Both the position numbers and the translations under genes were made by a program. Source: an uncultured Blautia sp. (GTDB lineage Bacteria > Bacillota > Clostridia > Lachnospirales > Lachnospiraceae). From it: a stretch of 64,000 bases of DNA. Below, in pieces: positions 1-7,182 of the stretch; positions within the stretch are counted from its first letter, which is position 1, and each line of letters begins with the position of its first letter. The notes under the pieces are model-generated. The model was not told where the DNA came from and searched no databases. It saw only the letters and a list, made by a program, of their open reading frames with translations. The stretch lies in assembly GCA_946557785.1 (NCBI GenBank), contig CAMNTH010000004.1, forward strand, positions 124,001-188,000, in the 5' to 3' direction.

Positions 1-652
1 TCCCTTTTTTGGTGATAATAAAATCCGACAGTCCCATTCCCTCAAGCTTCTTCCGAAGCCGGGTCATATTTACCGTCAGAGTATTGTCATCAATAAAGCT
101 GTCATTTTCCCACAGTTTTATCATGATCGCATCCCTGGAAACGGTTTTTCCTGCATTCTCAAACAGGATCTGCAGAATACGGAGCTCATTCCTGGTAAGC
201 TCTGCCTGTTTCCCTTGCCAGGAAATAGAAGCATTCCCGGGATTTAAAATTGCACCGCCGTGCTCTAAAATATCACTGGCTTTTCCAAAAGAATAACTCC
301 GCCGAAGCACAGCCTGAACCTTCGCTGCCAGCACATTAAGATCAAACGGTTTTGCAATAAAATCATCCGCCCCCCTGCTCATAGCCATAACCATATTCAT
401 ATTATCAGCAGCTGAGGAAAGAAAAAGAATGGGCACCTGGGAAATCCTCCGGATTTCTTCACACCAGTGAAATCCGTTATAAAATGGCAGTTTCAAATCC
501 AGAAGCACCAGCTGGGGATTTTGCTTTACAAACTCTCCAAGAACATTGGAAAGATCCGTCACACAGTCAACCTCGTATCCCCAGGAGTGCAGATGCCTCT
601 TTACCAGTTCTGCAATTACTTCATCATCTTCCACAATTAAAATCCGATACAT
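1..652 (-). CDS. Bce/GraR-type response regulator (3' end beyond window)
   Basis: This is an OmpR/PhoB-family response regulator read leftwards and cut by the window edge, so the C-terminus is missing. The protein begins MYRILIVEDD and shows the receiver pattern: an acidic pair near residues 9-10, LLDLKLP around the phosphoacceptor Asp, and KPFDLNVL near residue 105. A winged-helix DNA-binding domain follows (LTRNELRIL, then TVNMTRLRKKLE). The phrases FYNGFHWCEEIR and AADNMNMVMAM are typical of the BceR/GraR subgroup, which pairs with short intramembrane-sensing kinases to control antibiotic-peptide ABC exporters. That is family knowledge; no kinase or exporter is visible here, and they may lie to the left. 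The ATG at 652 has a GGAGG site 6 nt upstream. Confidence 0.88.
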   Translation of the reverse strand, partial: MYRILIVEDDEVIAELVKRHLHSWGYEVDCVTDLSNVLGEFVKQNPQLVLLDLKLPFYNGFHWCEEIRRISQVPILFLSSAADNMNMVMAMSRGADDFIAKPFDLNVLAAKVQAVLRRSYSFGKASDILEHGGAILNPGNASISWQGKQAELTRNELRILQILFENAGKTVSRDAIMIKLWENDSFIDDNTLTVNMTRLRKKLEGMGLSDFIITKKG

Positions 653-726
653 CTATTGCCTCCAGTCTTATGTCTCTGTCAGTTTCCTAAGTACCCTTTC
701 TTTGGCATTCATTGTTCCGTATCTTT

Positions 727-1155
727 TTAGCTCTGCAGTTCTTCTACTCTTTCCAGAGACTTAAATCCATTATTTTTCAGTACATTTTCTGTTAAATAAA
801 TTTCATCCGAATGGAGGATCACTACCGGTATCTGCCGTCCCCGGTGATAGGAAGTATAAATATAATCCAGGCTGATATTGCTCTCACCCACAACGCTTAA
901 AATCTCATCCAGACCGCCCACTTCGTCCTTCAGGTCTAAGGCGATCACATCTGCCACCCTGTTGATATATCCATTCTCCGTCAAGATCTCTGAAGCCTTC
1001 CCGGCATTGCTGGATACCATTCTAAAAAGTGCAAATTCCGGTGCGTCAAAACACGCAAATCCATAGATATCCACATTCTCTTTTTTCAGGATCTCTGTCA
1101 CTTTTCTTAAGCTTCCGGCTTTGTTTTCCACAAATACAATATTCTGTTTAATCAT
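727..1155 (-). CDS. Tandem ACT-domain protein
   Basis: This 142-residue protein consists of two ACT-like modules (about residues 1-70 and 71-142). The first begins QNIVFVENKAGSLRKVTEIL and the second contains LDEILSVVGESNISLDYIY. ACT domains bind small ligands, usually amino acids. Stand-alone tandem ACT proteins of this kind (COG4747) are often found near phenylacetate/acyl-CoA ligases, and such a ligase is encoded nearby at 4017-5651. No catalytic domain is present, so a regulatory or sensor role is inferred. The start has a GGGGAG site about 8 nt upstream. A promoter-like pair lies at 1201-1229, and the response regulator gene follows after 74 nt. Confidence 0.85.
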   Translation of the reverse strand: MIKQNIVFVENKAGSLRKVTEILKKENVDIYGFACFDAPEFALFRMVSSNAGKASEILTENGYINRVADVIALDLKDEVGGLDEILSVVGESNISLDYIYTSYHRGRQIPVVILHSDEIYLTENVLKNNGFKSLERVEELQS

Positions 1156-1200
1156 TACTATTTCTCCCCTTTCTATCCTTCCATCTCTTTTTTCGAAACC

Positions 1201-1229
1201 AGTTTATCATGTTACTGCAAATTCCGCAA
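1201..1229 (-). promoter_or_regulatory. Predicted promoter of the ACT-domain gene
   Basis: On the minus strand a TTGCGG box (1224-1229) is separated by exactly 17 nt from a TAAACT box (1201-1206). The -10 box lies about 45 nt before the ATG at 1155. Confidence 0.45.
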
Positions 1230-1262
1230 GAAAAAGCAGATTCTTCATTATTAAATACCCAG

Positions 1263-1291
1263 TAGACAGCAGTGCACTATTCGGCTATACT
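1263..1291 (+). promoter_or_regulatory. Predicted promoter of the amidohydrolase gene
   Basis: TAGACA (1263-1268), a 17-nt spacer and TATACT (1286-1291) precede the amidohydrolase start by about 40 nt. Confidence 0.5.
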
Positions 1292-1329
1292 AGATACTGC
1301 TACTTAGATATATACCAGGAGGCATTATC

Positions 1330-2142
1330 ATGATCATTGATTTTCATACACATATTTTCCCTGACAAAATTGCCGCCAAAGCCATCCCCAATTTGGCCTC
1401 TGTGATTCACCTGAAGCCCAGCATGAACGGAACTATTGACGGATTAAAGGACTCCATGAGATGCAGCGGTGTGGATTTAAGCGTGGTTCTTCCCATTGTC
1501 ACAAATCCCCACCAATTTGATTCTATTCTAAAATTTGCGGTTCATATTAATGAAACCTGCGCAGAAGCTTCCGGGCCGCGGCTGATCTCCTTTGCCAGCG
1601 TCCATCCCCTTTCGGATGATTACAAGGTCCAGCTTCAGCTTATCAAAAGGGAGGGCTTCAAGGGCATTAAAATTCACCCCAATTACCAGGGACTCCATTT
1701 TGACCACATCCGCTACATGCACATCATTGATAAGGCCTCTGAACTTGGGCTTTCCGTCCTCACCCATGCAGGCTACGACCCTTATACACCGGATGAAGAA
1801 TTCTGCACACCAGGCATGATTCTTAAAGTACTGGGCGAGGTGGCTCCTCTTAAGCTGATCCTTGCCCATATGGGCAGCAACCAGCACTATGAGGAAGCAG
1901 AAGAAAAACTCTGCGGCAAACCTGTTTATCTTGATACTTCCTATTCAATTATGCATATGTCCCGGGAACAGTTTGAACGGATGGTACATCTCCATGGAGC
2001 TGACCGCATCCTGTTCGGAACCGATGCCCCATGGACTTATCAAAAGGTCTGCGCAGAAAGGCTTCAATCCTATACAGGTATTTCTCCAGAAGAAAAAGAG
2101 CTGATTTTCTGCAAAAATGCAAAAATGCTCCTTGGCCTTTAA
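1330..2142 (+). CDS. Amidohydrolase-2 family metal-dependent TIM-barrel hydrolase
   Basis: This 270-residue protein has the features of the amidohydrolase-related family (COG2159). It starts with the metal-binding DFHTHIF (residues 4-10), followed by IHPNYQG (His116), LTHAGYD (His146), LAHMG (His180) and FGTDAPW (catalytic/metal Asp232). Members hydrolyse or decarboxylate small carboxylic and aromatic substrates. The substrate cannot be read from sequence. The start has AGGAGG just upstream, and a hairpin terminator follows the stop. There is no signal peptide, so it is cytoplasmic. It stands alone on the plus strand, near a symporter and an acyl-CoA ligase that might belong to the same carboxylate pathway (inference). 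Confidence 0.85.
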   Translation: MIIDFHTHIFPDKIAAKAIPNLASVIHLKPSMNGTIDGLKDSMRCSGVDLSVVLPIVTNPHQFDSILKFAVHINETCAEASGPRLISFASVHPLSDDYKVQLQLIKREGFKGIKIHPNYQGLHFDHIRYMHIIDKASELGLSVLTHAGYDPYTPDEEFCTPGMILKVLGEVAPLKLILAHMGSNQHYEEAEEKLCGKPVYLDTSYSIMHMSREQFERMVHLHGADRILFGTDAPWTYQKVCAERLQSYTGISPEEKELIFCKNAKMLLGL

Positions 2143-2170
2143 TCTCCCAACGCATCTCTATGGGACAAAA

Positions 2171-2210
2171 AGGATTCAGGAAAGTCCAATTTCTCCTGAA
2201 TCCTTTTTTG
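2171..2210. terminator. Bidirectional rho-independent terminator
   Basis: AGGATTCAGGA (2171-2181) pairs with TCCTGAATCCT (2194-2204). A T-run follows on the plus strand and an A-run precedes it, so it can end both the amidohydrolase and the convergent symporter transcript. Confidence 0.8.
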
Positions 2211-2213
2211 CTC

Positions 2214-3749
2214 TTATTTTTCCTTTTCCGGCAAAGCCACTTTCCGCTTCACATACACTTCTTCATCATAGCAGGAGAAAATATCCTCCACATGTCCAGC
2301 CTTCATCTTTGGTGTCAGCAGACTCACGAAAGGAACAATGATCAGGCCTGCGATCATAGCTGCAGCCCCCGCATTAATGGGAGATGCGATAAATTTAATA
2401 AACATATTGGCAACGGTAATCCCTACGCCTGCAATAAAGCTTGCCCATACAGCCAGCCTTGTAGTTCTCTTCCAGAACAGCCCGTACAAAAACGGCGCCA
2501 AAAAGGCTCCTGCCAGCGCACCCCAGGAAATACCCATAAGCTGTGCAATAAAGGTGGGGGGATTTATAGCCAGCACAACTGAAATGATAATAAAAAACAC
2601 GATTAAGATCCGCATGATCAAAAGCTGCTTTTTCTCATCCAGGTCTTTTACCAGGTTTCCCTTAATAAAGTCCAGCGTCAGCGTAGAGCTGGAGGTCAGC
2701 ACCAGGGAAGAAAGGGTGGACATGGATGCGGAAAGCACCAGGATCACCACAATGCCGATCAGCACATCGGGAAGGGTAGACAGCATAGCCGGGATGACCC
2801 CATCATACGCCATACTTCCATCTGCATTATAAATCAAAGGACTGTCAAAAAGCCTTCCAAATCCTCCAAGGAAATAACAGCCTCCTGAAATGATCACTGC
2901 AAAAAAAGTAGAAATGATCGTACCTGTTTTTACAGCTTTCTCATTCTTAATGGTATAAAACTTATGTACCATCTGAGGCAGTCCCCAGGTTCCCAGAGAA
3001 GTCAGGATAATAACTCCCAGAAGATTTAAAGGATCCGGTCCAAAGAAAGAGACAAAAGCCCCCGGCTGTCCATAAGTTACCGGAACATCACTCTCGAGCT
3101 CCGCCAGTTTTCCTACTGCCTCCATAAATCCGCCCTGTCCGCTTAATACAGCGCCTATAACTGCAATAATGCCGCCGATCATAATAATACCCTGAATAAA
3201 GTCATTAATGGCTGTTGCCATATATCCCCCCAGGATCACGTAGATTCCCGTCAGTGTTGCCATTAAAACAACACAAACCGTATAGGGAATATCAAAAGCC
3301 ATTCCAAACAGTCTGGAAAGTCCGTTATACAAAGAAGCCGTATACGGAATCAAAAATACAAATACGATCCCAGAAGCCGCAACCCGAAGGGCATTGCTGT
3401 CAAATCTCTTTCCAAAAAAATCCGGCATGGTAGCTGCCTGCAGATGATGGGTCATGATCCTGGTCCGCCTTCCCAAAACCACCCATGCCAGGAGGCTGCC
3501 AAGAATTGCATTTCCAAGCCCGATCCAGGTAGAAGCCAGGCCGTACTTCCAGCCAAACTGACCTGCATACCCTACGAATACCACCGCTGAGAAGTAAGAT
3601 GTTCCATATGCAAAGGCTGTCAGCCACGGACCAACGCTCCTCCCTCCAAGTACAAAATCATTCACGCTGGACGCGTGCTTACGGGATACAAATCCCACGC
3701 AGATCATAATTGAAAAAAATACAACCAGCAGAATCAGTTTCACAGCCAT
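2214..3749 (-). CDS. Sodium:solute symporter (SSS family, PutP-like)
   Basis: This 511-residue integral membrane protein has about 13 hydrophobic segments. It begins MAVKLILLVVFFSIMICVGF and carries the SSS-family DFVLGGRSVGPWLTAFAYG stretch near residue 35 and SASMSTLSSLVLTSSST near residue 340. The latter region holds the conserved Ser/Thr of the second sodium site. The family couples sodium entry to uptake of amino acids, carboxylates, sugars or vitamins, and the substrate here is unknown. A GGAGG site lies 9 nt before the ATG. It is divergent from an acyl-CoA ligase gene with a shared operator-like element between them, which suggests co-regulated uptake and activation of a carboxylate (inference). 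Confidence 0.9.
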   Translation of the reverse strand: MAVKLILLVVFFSIMICVGFVSRKHASSVNDFVLGGRSVGPWLTAFAYGTSYFSAVVFVGYAGQFGWKYGLASTWIGLGNAILGSLLAWVVLGRRTRIMTHHLQAATMPDFFGKRFDSNALRVAASGIVFVFLIPYTASLYNGLSRLFGMAFDIPYTVCVVLMATLTGIYVILGGYMATAINDFIQGIIMIGGIIAVIGAVLSGQGGFMEAVGKLAELESDVPVTYGQPGAFVSFFGPDPLNLLGVIILTSLGTWGLPQMVHKFYTIKNEKAVKTGTIISTFFAVIISGGCYFLGGFGRLFDSPLIYNADGSMAYDGVIPAMLSTLPDVLIGIVVILVLSASMSTLSSLVLTSSSTLTLDFIKGNLVKDLDEKKQLLIMRILIVFFIIISVVLAINPPTFIAQLMGISWGALAGAFLAPFLYGLFWKRTTRLAVWASFIAGVGITVANMFIKFIASPINAGAAAMIAGLIIVPFVSLLTPKMKAGHVEDIFSCYDEEVYVKRKVALPEKEK

Positions 3750-3775
3750 AACTTAAAACCTCCATTATTTTCTTG

Positions 3776-3795
3776 CTTTAAAGCGTAACGCTTTT
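3776..3795. promoter_or_regulatory. Operator-like element, symporter side
   Basis: CTTTAAAGCG (3776-3785) overlaps the inverted repeat AAAGCG-TAA-CGCTTT. Read on the minus strand it contains CGCTTTAAAG, the same 10-mer found at 3956-3965 in front of the divergent ligase gene. Both copies lie just downstream of their -10 boxes, the usual place for a repressor. Confidence 0.5.
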
Positions 3796-3816
3796 ATTCG
3801 TTGAAGTGCTTGTTTT

Positions 3817-3844
3817 AGTATATCATTTTTTATTCTCTTGTCAA
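3817..3844 (-). promoter_or_regulatory. Predicted promoter of the symporter gene
   Basis: On the minus strand a perfect TTGACA (3839-3844) lies 16 nt from TATACT (3817-3822). The operator-like element lies downstream of it, in the leader. Confidence 0.7.
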
Positions 3845-3909
3845 GACATTTCTCACAATTTTTCCCTTTTCCTTTCCTCTGTCCGGATACACAATAGCCA
3901 AAATTGCAG

Positions 3910-3938
3910 TTGACAATCCCTGCAAAATCCAGTAATAT
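3910..3938 (+). promoter_or_regulatory. Predicted promoter of the acyl-CoA ligase gene
   Basis: A perfect TTGACA (3910-3915), a 17-nt spacer and TAATAT (3933-3938) are present. The element AGCGCTTTAAAG starts 16 nt after the -10 box. Confidence 0.7.
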
Positions 3939-3952
3939 TTACTTTAGTAATT

Positions 3953-3965
3953 AAGCGCTTTAAAG
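3953..3965. promoter_or_regulatory. Operator-like element, ligase side
   Basis: AAGCGCTTTAAAG contains the palindrome AAGCGCTT and the 10-mer CGCTTTAAAG shared with 3776-3785. The CG-centred palindrome resembles LacI/CcpA-type operators, but the regulator is not identified. Confidence 0.5.
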
Positions 3966-4016
3966 TGCGAATAATGAAATTAAGCATAAAACTTGTCAAA
4001 GGAGATTCAGATTCCA

Positions 4017-5651
4017 ATGCCTATTACAGAAATTCTGGAAAAAAACTGCCGTCTCTACGGCGATGATGTGTGTCTTGTTGAAATCAATCCTGAGATGCCG
4101 GAAACACGGCGTGTCACCTGGAAAGAATATGAGTTGATCGAGCCTGTGCGTGCTGCCTACTACAGGCGTGAAATTACATGGAATGTTTTTAATGAAAAAG
4201 CCAACCGTTTCGCCAACCTACTTCTGGAGCGAGGAGTGAAAAAGGGTGATAAGGTTGCTATCCTTCTTATGAACTGCCTGGAATGGCTTCCTATTTATTT
4301 TGGTATCTTAAAAACCGGAGCACTTGCAGTTCCTTTGAACTTCCGCTATTCCGCCGAGGAAATCCAGTACTGTCTGGATCTTGCAGAAGTAGATATCCTT
4401 GTTTTCGGCCCTGAGTTCATCGGCCGTGTGGAAGAGGTTGCAGATGAGATCGGCAAGCACCGCCTTCTTTACTATGTAGGGGATGGCTGCCCCGGTTTTG
4501 CAGAAGACTACACGATGCATACAGCCAACTGCTCCAGCCGTTCTCCTAAGATCGATATTGTGGATGAAGATTATGCTGCTATCTATTTTTCCTCAGGAAC
4601 CACCGGCTTTCCAAAAGCCATTCTTCATACACACAGGGCACTGCTCCATTCTGCTCAGACGGAACAGCACCATCACCATCAGACAAAAGATGATGTATTT
4701 CTCTGCATCCCGCCTCTTTACCACACAGGAGCCAAGATGCACTGGTTCGGCAGTTTACTGTCCGGCAGCAAAGCAGTCCTTCTTAAAGGAACCAATCCGG
4801 AGTTTATTCTCCGCGCTGTTTCCGAAGAAAAATGCACCATTGTATGGCTCCTTGTTCCCTGGGCGCAGGATTTGCTCCTGGCGCTGGATAACGGTACGGT
4901 TAAACTGGACATGTATCAGCTTGACCAATGGCGCCTGATGCATATTGGTGCGCAGCCGGTTCCCCAGAGTCTGATCAAACACTGGAAGGAATACTTCCCC
5001 CGCCACCAGTATGACACCAACTACGGCCTCAGCGAATCCATAGGGCCTGGCTGCGTACATCTTGGGTTGGAAAACATCCATAAGGTAGGCGCTATCGGTA
5101 AAGCCGGCTACGGCTGGGAAACGAAGATCATTGATGAACAGGGCAGTCCTGTGAAGCAGGGCGAGCCGGGCGAGCTTGCTGTAAAAGGCCCCGGGGTTAT
5201 GGTCTGCTATTATAATGATCCCAAGTCCACTAAGGAAGTTCTCCATGACGGATGGCTGTACACAGGAGATATGGCCCAGGAAGACGAAGACGGCTTTATT
5301 TTCCTGGTAGACAGAAAGAAAGACGTCATTATCAGCGGCGGCGAAAATATCTATCCTGTACAGATTGAAGATTTCCTTCGAACCAATGATTCCATCCTGG
5401 ATGTTGCTGTTATCGGCCTTCCTGATCCCCGTCTTGGAGAAATTTCCGCAGCTATCATCTCCCTGAAACCGGGTATGTGCTGCACAGAAGATGACATTAA
5501 CACCTTCTGTAAAAAGCTTCCCCGCTACAAACGTCCCCGGAAGATTATTTTTGCCGATGTTCCAAGAAATGCTACTGGGAAGATTGAAAAACCAAAACTT
5601 CGGGAAATGTACGGAGCTTCCCACCTGGTAGCAGCCCAGAACCAAGGCTGA
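4017..5651 (+). CDS. Class I adenylate-forming acyl-CoA ligase
   Basis: This 544-residue ANL-superfamily enzyme activates a carboxylic acid as acyl-AMP and transfers it to CoA or another thiol. It shows the P-loop-like SSGTTGFPK (about residues 192-200), NYGLSES, LYTGDMA, the hinge region DRKKDVIISGGENIYP and the C-terminal catalytic lysine motif TGKIEKPK. The substrate is unknown. It did not resemble the bile-acid ligase BaiB. The ATG at 4017 is preferred because AAAGGAG lies upstream of it, although the 12-nt gap is long. A TTG at 3993 is in frame but has no ribosome binding site. Two similar WK/WN segments near residues 35 and 55 make the N-terminus longer than usual. Divergent from the symporter gene. 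Confidence 0.85.
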   Translation: MPITEILEKNCRLYGDDVCLVEINPEMPETRRVTWKEYELIEPVRAAYYRREITWNVFNEKANRFANLLLERGVKKGDKVAILLMNCLEWLPIYFGILKTGALAVPLNFRYSAEEIQYCLDLAEVDILVFGPEFIGRVEEVADEIGKHRLLYYVGDGCPGFAEDYTMHTANCSSRSPKIDIVDEDYAAIYFSSGTTGFPKAILHTHRALLHSAQTEQHHHHQTKDDVFLCIPPLYHTGAKMHWFGSLLSGSKAVLLKGTNPEFILRAVSEEKCTIVWLLVPWAQDLLLALDNGTVKLDMYQLDQWRLMHIGAQPVPQSLIKHWKEYFPRHQYDTNYGLSESIGPGCVHLGLENIHKVGAIGKAGYGWETKIIDEQGSPVKQGEPGELAVKGPGVMVCYYNDPKSTKEVLHDGWLYTGDMAQEDEDGFIFLVDRKKDVIISGGENIYPVQIEDFLRTNDSILDVAVIGLPDPRLGEISAAIISLKPGMCCTEDDINTFCKKLPRYKRPRKIIFADVPRNATGKIEKPKLREMYGASHLVAAQNQG

Positions 5652-5671
5652 CCACTACTAAAATGGTATAT

Positions 5672-5719
5672 AAAAACCCCCAGTCTCTCGGATTATCAAT
5701 TCCCAAGAGAGATTGGGGG
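5672..5719 (-). terminator. Hairpin terminator after the TrpB2 gene
   Basis: CCCCCAGTCTCTC (from 5677) pairs with GAGAGATTGGGGG (5707-5719). On the minus strand the hairpin is followed by TTTTTATAT, fitting termination of the TrpB2 transcript. The plus-strand side has no T-run, so the ligase transcript would be stopped only weakly. Confidence 0.7.
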
Positions 5720-5750
5720 GTATAGCATCATCATAATGCTGCTTTTCTAT

Positions 5751-7139
5751 TTAAATTTCATTCCCGGGAAATCTGGGGATTCCGTCAAATCCCACCTGCA
5801 GCTCTTCGTCTGTAGGAATATAGTCGCTCATTTCTCCGTCATTGTATTTTCCATAAGCCACCATATCAAAATAACCGGTTCCGGTAAGGCCAAATACAAT
5901 GGTCTTTTCTTCTCCTGTTTCCTTGCATTTCATAGCCTCATCAATGGCAACACGGATGGCATGGGAACTCTCCGGAGCAGGGAGGATTCCTTCCACTTTT
6001 GCAAACATTTCTGCTGCTTCAAATACAGACGTCTGCTCTACAGAACGTGCCTCCATCAGTCCGTCTGCATAAATCTGGGACAGAACAGGGTTCATGCCGT
6101 GATAGCGAAGACCTCCGGAATGACTTGCAGAAGGAATGAATCCGCTTCCTAAGGTATACATCTTAGCAAGTGGTGTTACCATACCTGTATCGCAGTAATC
6201 ATACGCATGTTTTCCTCTTGTAAGGCTTGGACAGGATGCCGGCTCTACTGCAATAAACTGATAATCCCTTTCTCCCCGGAGCTTCTCACCCATAAACGGA
6301 GAGATCAGACCGCCCAGATTGGAACCGCCTCCTGCACATCCGATGATCATGTCCGCTTTAATTCCATATTTACCAAGAGCTGCCTTTGTTTCCAGGCCGA
6401 TTACAGACTGGTGAAGAAGAACCTGGTTCAAAACGCTTCCCAATACATAACGGTATCCTTCCCGCCCCTTTGCACATTCTACAGCTTCTGAAATAGCACA
6501 TCCAAGGCTTCCTGTTGTTCCAGGATGCTCTTTCAGGATCTTCCTGCCCACTTCTGTTGTATCAGAAGGAGAAGGGGTTACCTGTGCGCCATAGGTTCTC
6601 ATTACCTCCCTGCGGAAAGGTTTCTGCTCATAAGAACATTTTACCATGTAAACATTGCAGTCCAGTCCCAGGTATGCACATGCCATAGAAAGGGCAGTAC
6701 CCCATTGTCCCGCTCCTGTTTCTGTGGTAACGCCTTTTAAACCCTGCTTCTTGGCATAGTAAGCCTGGGCAATGGCGGAATTTAATTTATGGCTGCCGCT
6801 GGTATTGTTTCCTTCAAATTTATAATAGATCTTCGCCGGTGTCTGCAGTTTCTCTTCCAGACAGTATGCCCTTACCAGCGGAGAAGGACGGTACATCCTG
6901 TAAAAGCTCCTGATCTCCTCCGGAATTGGAATATAAGCATTGGTATCATCCAGCTCCTGCTTTACCAGTTCATCACAGAAAACCTCACTCAACTCCTGCG
7001 CTGTCATAGGCTTCAGTGTATCAGGATTTAACAGCGGCTCAGGTTTATTCTTCATGTCTGCACGCACGTTATACCATTCTGTCGGCATTTCCTTCTCTTC
7101 CAGATAAATTTTGTAGGGAATGCTTCTTGTTTCACTCAT
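5751..7139 (-). CDS. TrpB2-type tryptophan synthase beta-like protein
   Basis: This 462-residue PLP enzyme carries GSHKLNSA with the PLP lysine at about residue 118, the TETGAGQWG active-site loop and the phosphate-binding CAGGGSN. The N-terminus with IPYKIYLEEKEMPTEWYN and the length over 450 residues are typical of the TrpB2 branch, whose members are often encoded away from trpA. They are thought to make tryptophan from free indole and serine or to salvage indole. No trpA or other trp gene is in the window. The gene starts 43 nt after the nrdD stop, so read-through from nrdD is possible. AAAGGAG lies 8 nt before the ATG. Confidence 0.88.
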   Translation of the reverse strand: MSETRSIPYKIYLEEKEMPTEWYNVRADMKNKPEPLLNPDTLKPMTAQELSEVFCDELVKQELDDTNAYIPIPEEIRSFYRMYRPSPLVRAYCLEEKLQTPAKIYYKFEGNNTSGSHKLNSAIAQAYYAKKQGLKGVTTETGAGQWGTALSMACAYLGLDCNVYMVKCSYEQKPFRREVMRTYGAQVTPSPSDTTEVGRKILKEHPGTTGSLGCAISEAVECAKGREGYRYVLGSVLNQVLLHQSVIGLETKAALGKYGIKADMIIGCAGGGSNLGGLISPFMGEKLRGERDYQFIAVEPASCPSLTRGKHAYDYCDTGMVTPLAKMYTLGSGFIPSASHSGGLRYHGMNPVLSQIYADGLMEARSVEQTSVFEAAEMFAKVEGILPAPESSHAIRVAIDEAMKCKETGEEKTIVFGLTGTGYFDMVAYGKYNDGEMSDYIPTDEELQVGFDGIPRFPGNEI

Positions 7140-7182
7140 TCTCTCTTTCTCCTTTCATATCCCCCGTATTTCCCCTGACCCT

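Noticed and set aside
2031-2582. 183-codon open frame on the plus strand
   Set aside because: It crosses the amidohydrolase end, a terminator and the symporter end in another frame.
4755-5645. 296-codon open frame on the minus strand
   Set aside because: It is antisense to the acyl-CoA ligase, which has all adenylation motifs. It is a composition shadow.
4017-5651. Bile-acid CoA ligase (BaiB) identity
   Set aside because: Motif spacing and the N-terminal region do not resemble BaiB, and no other bai gene is present.
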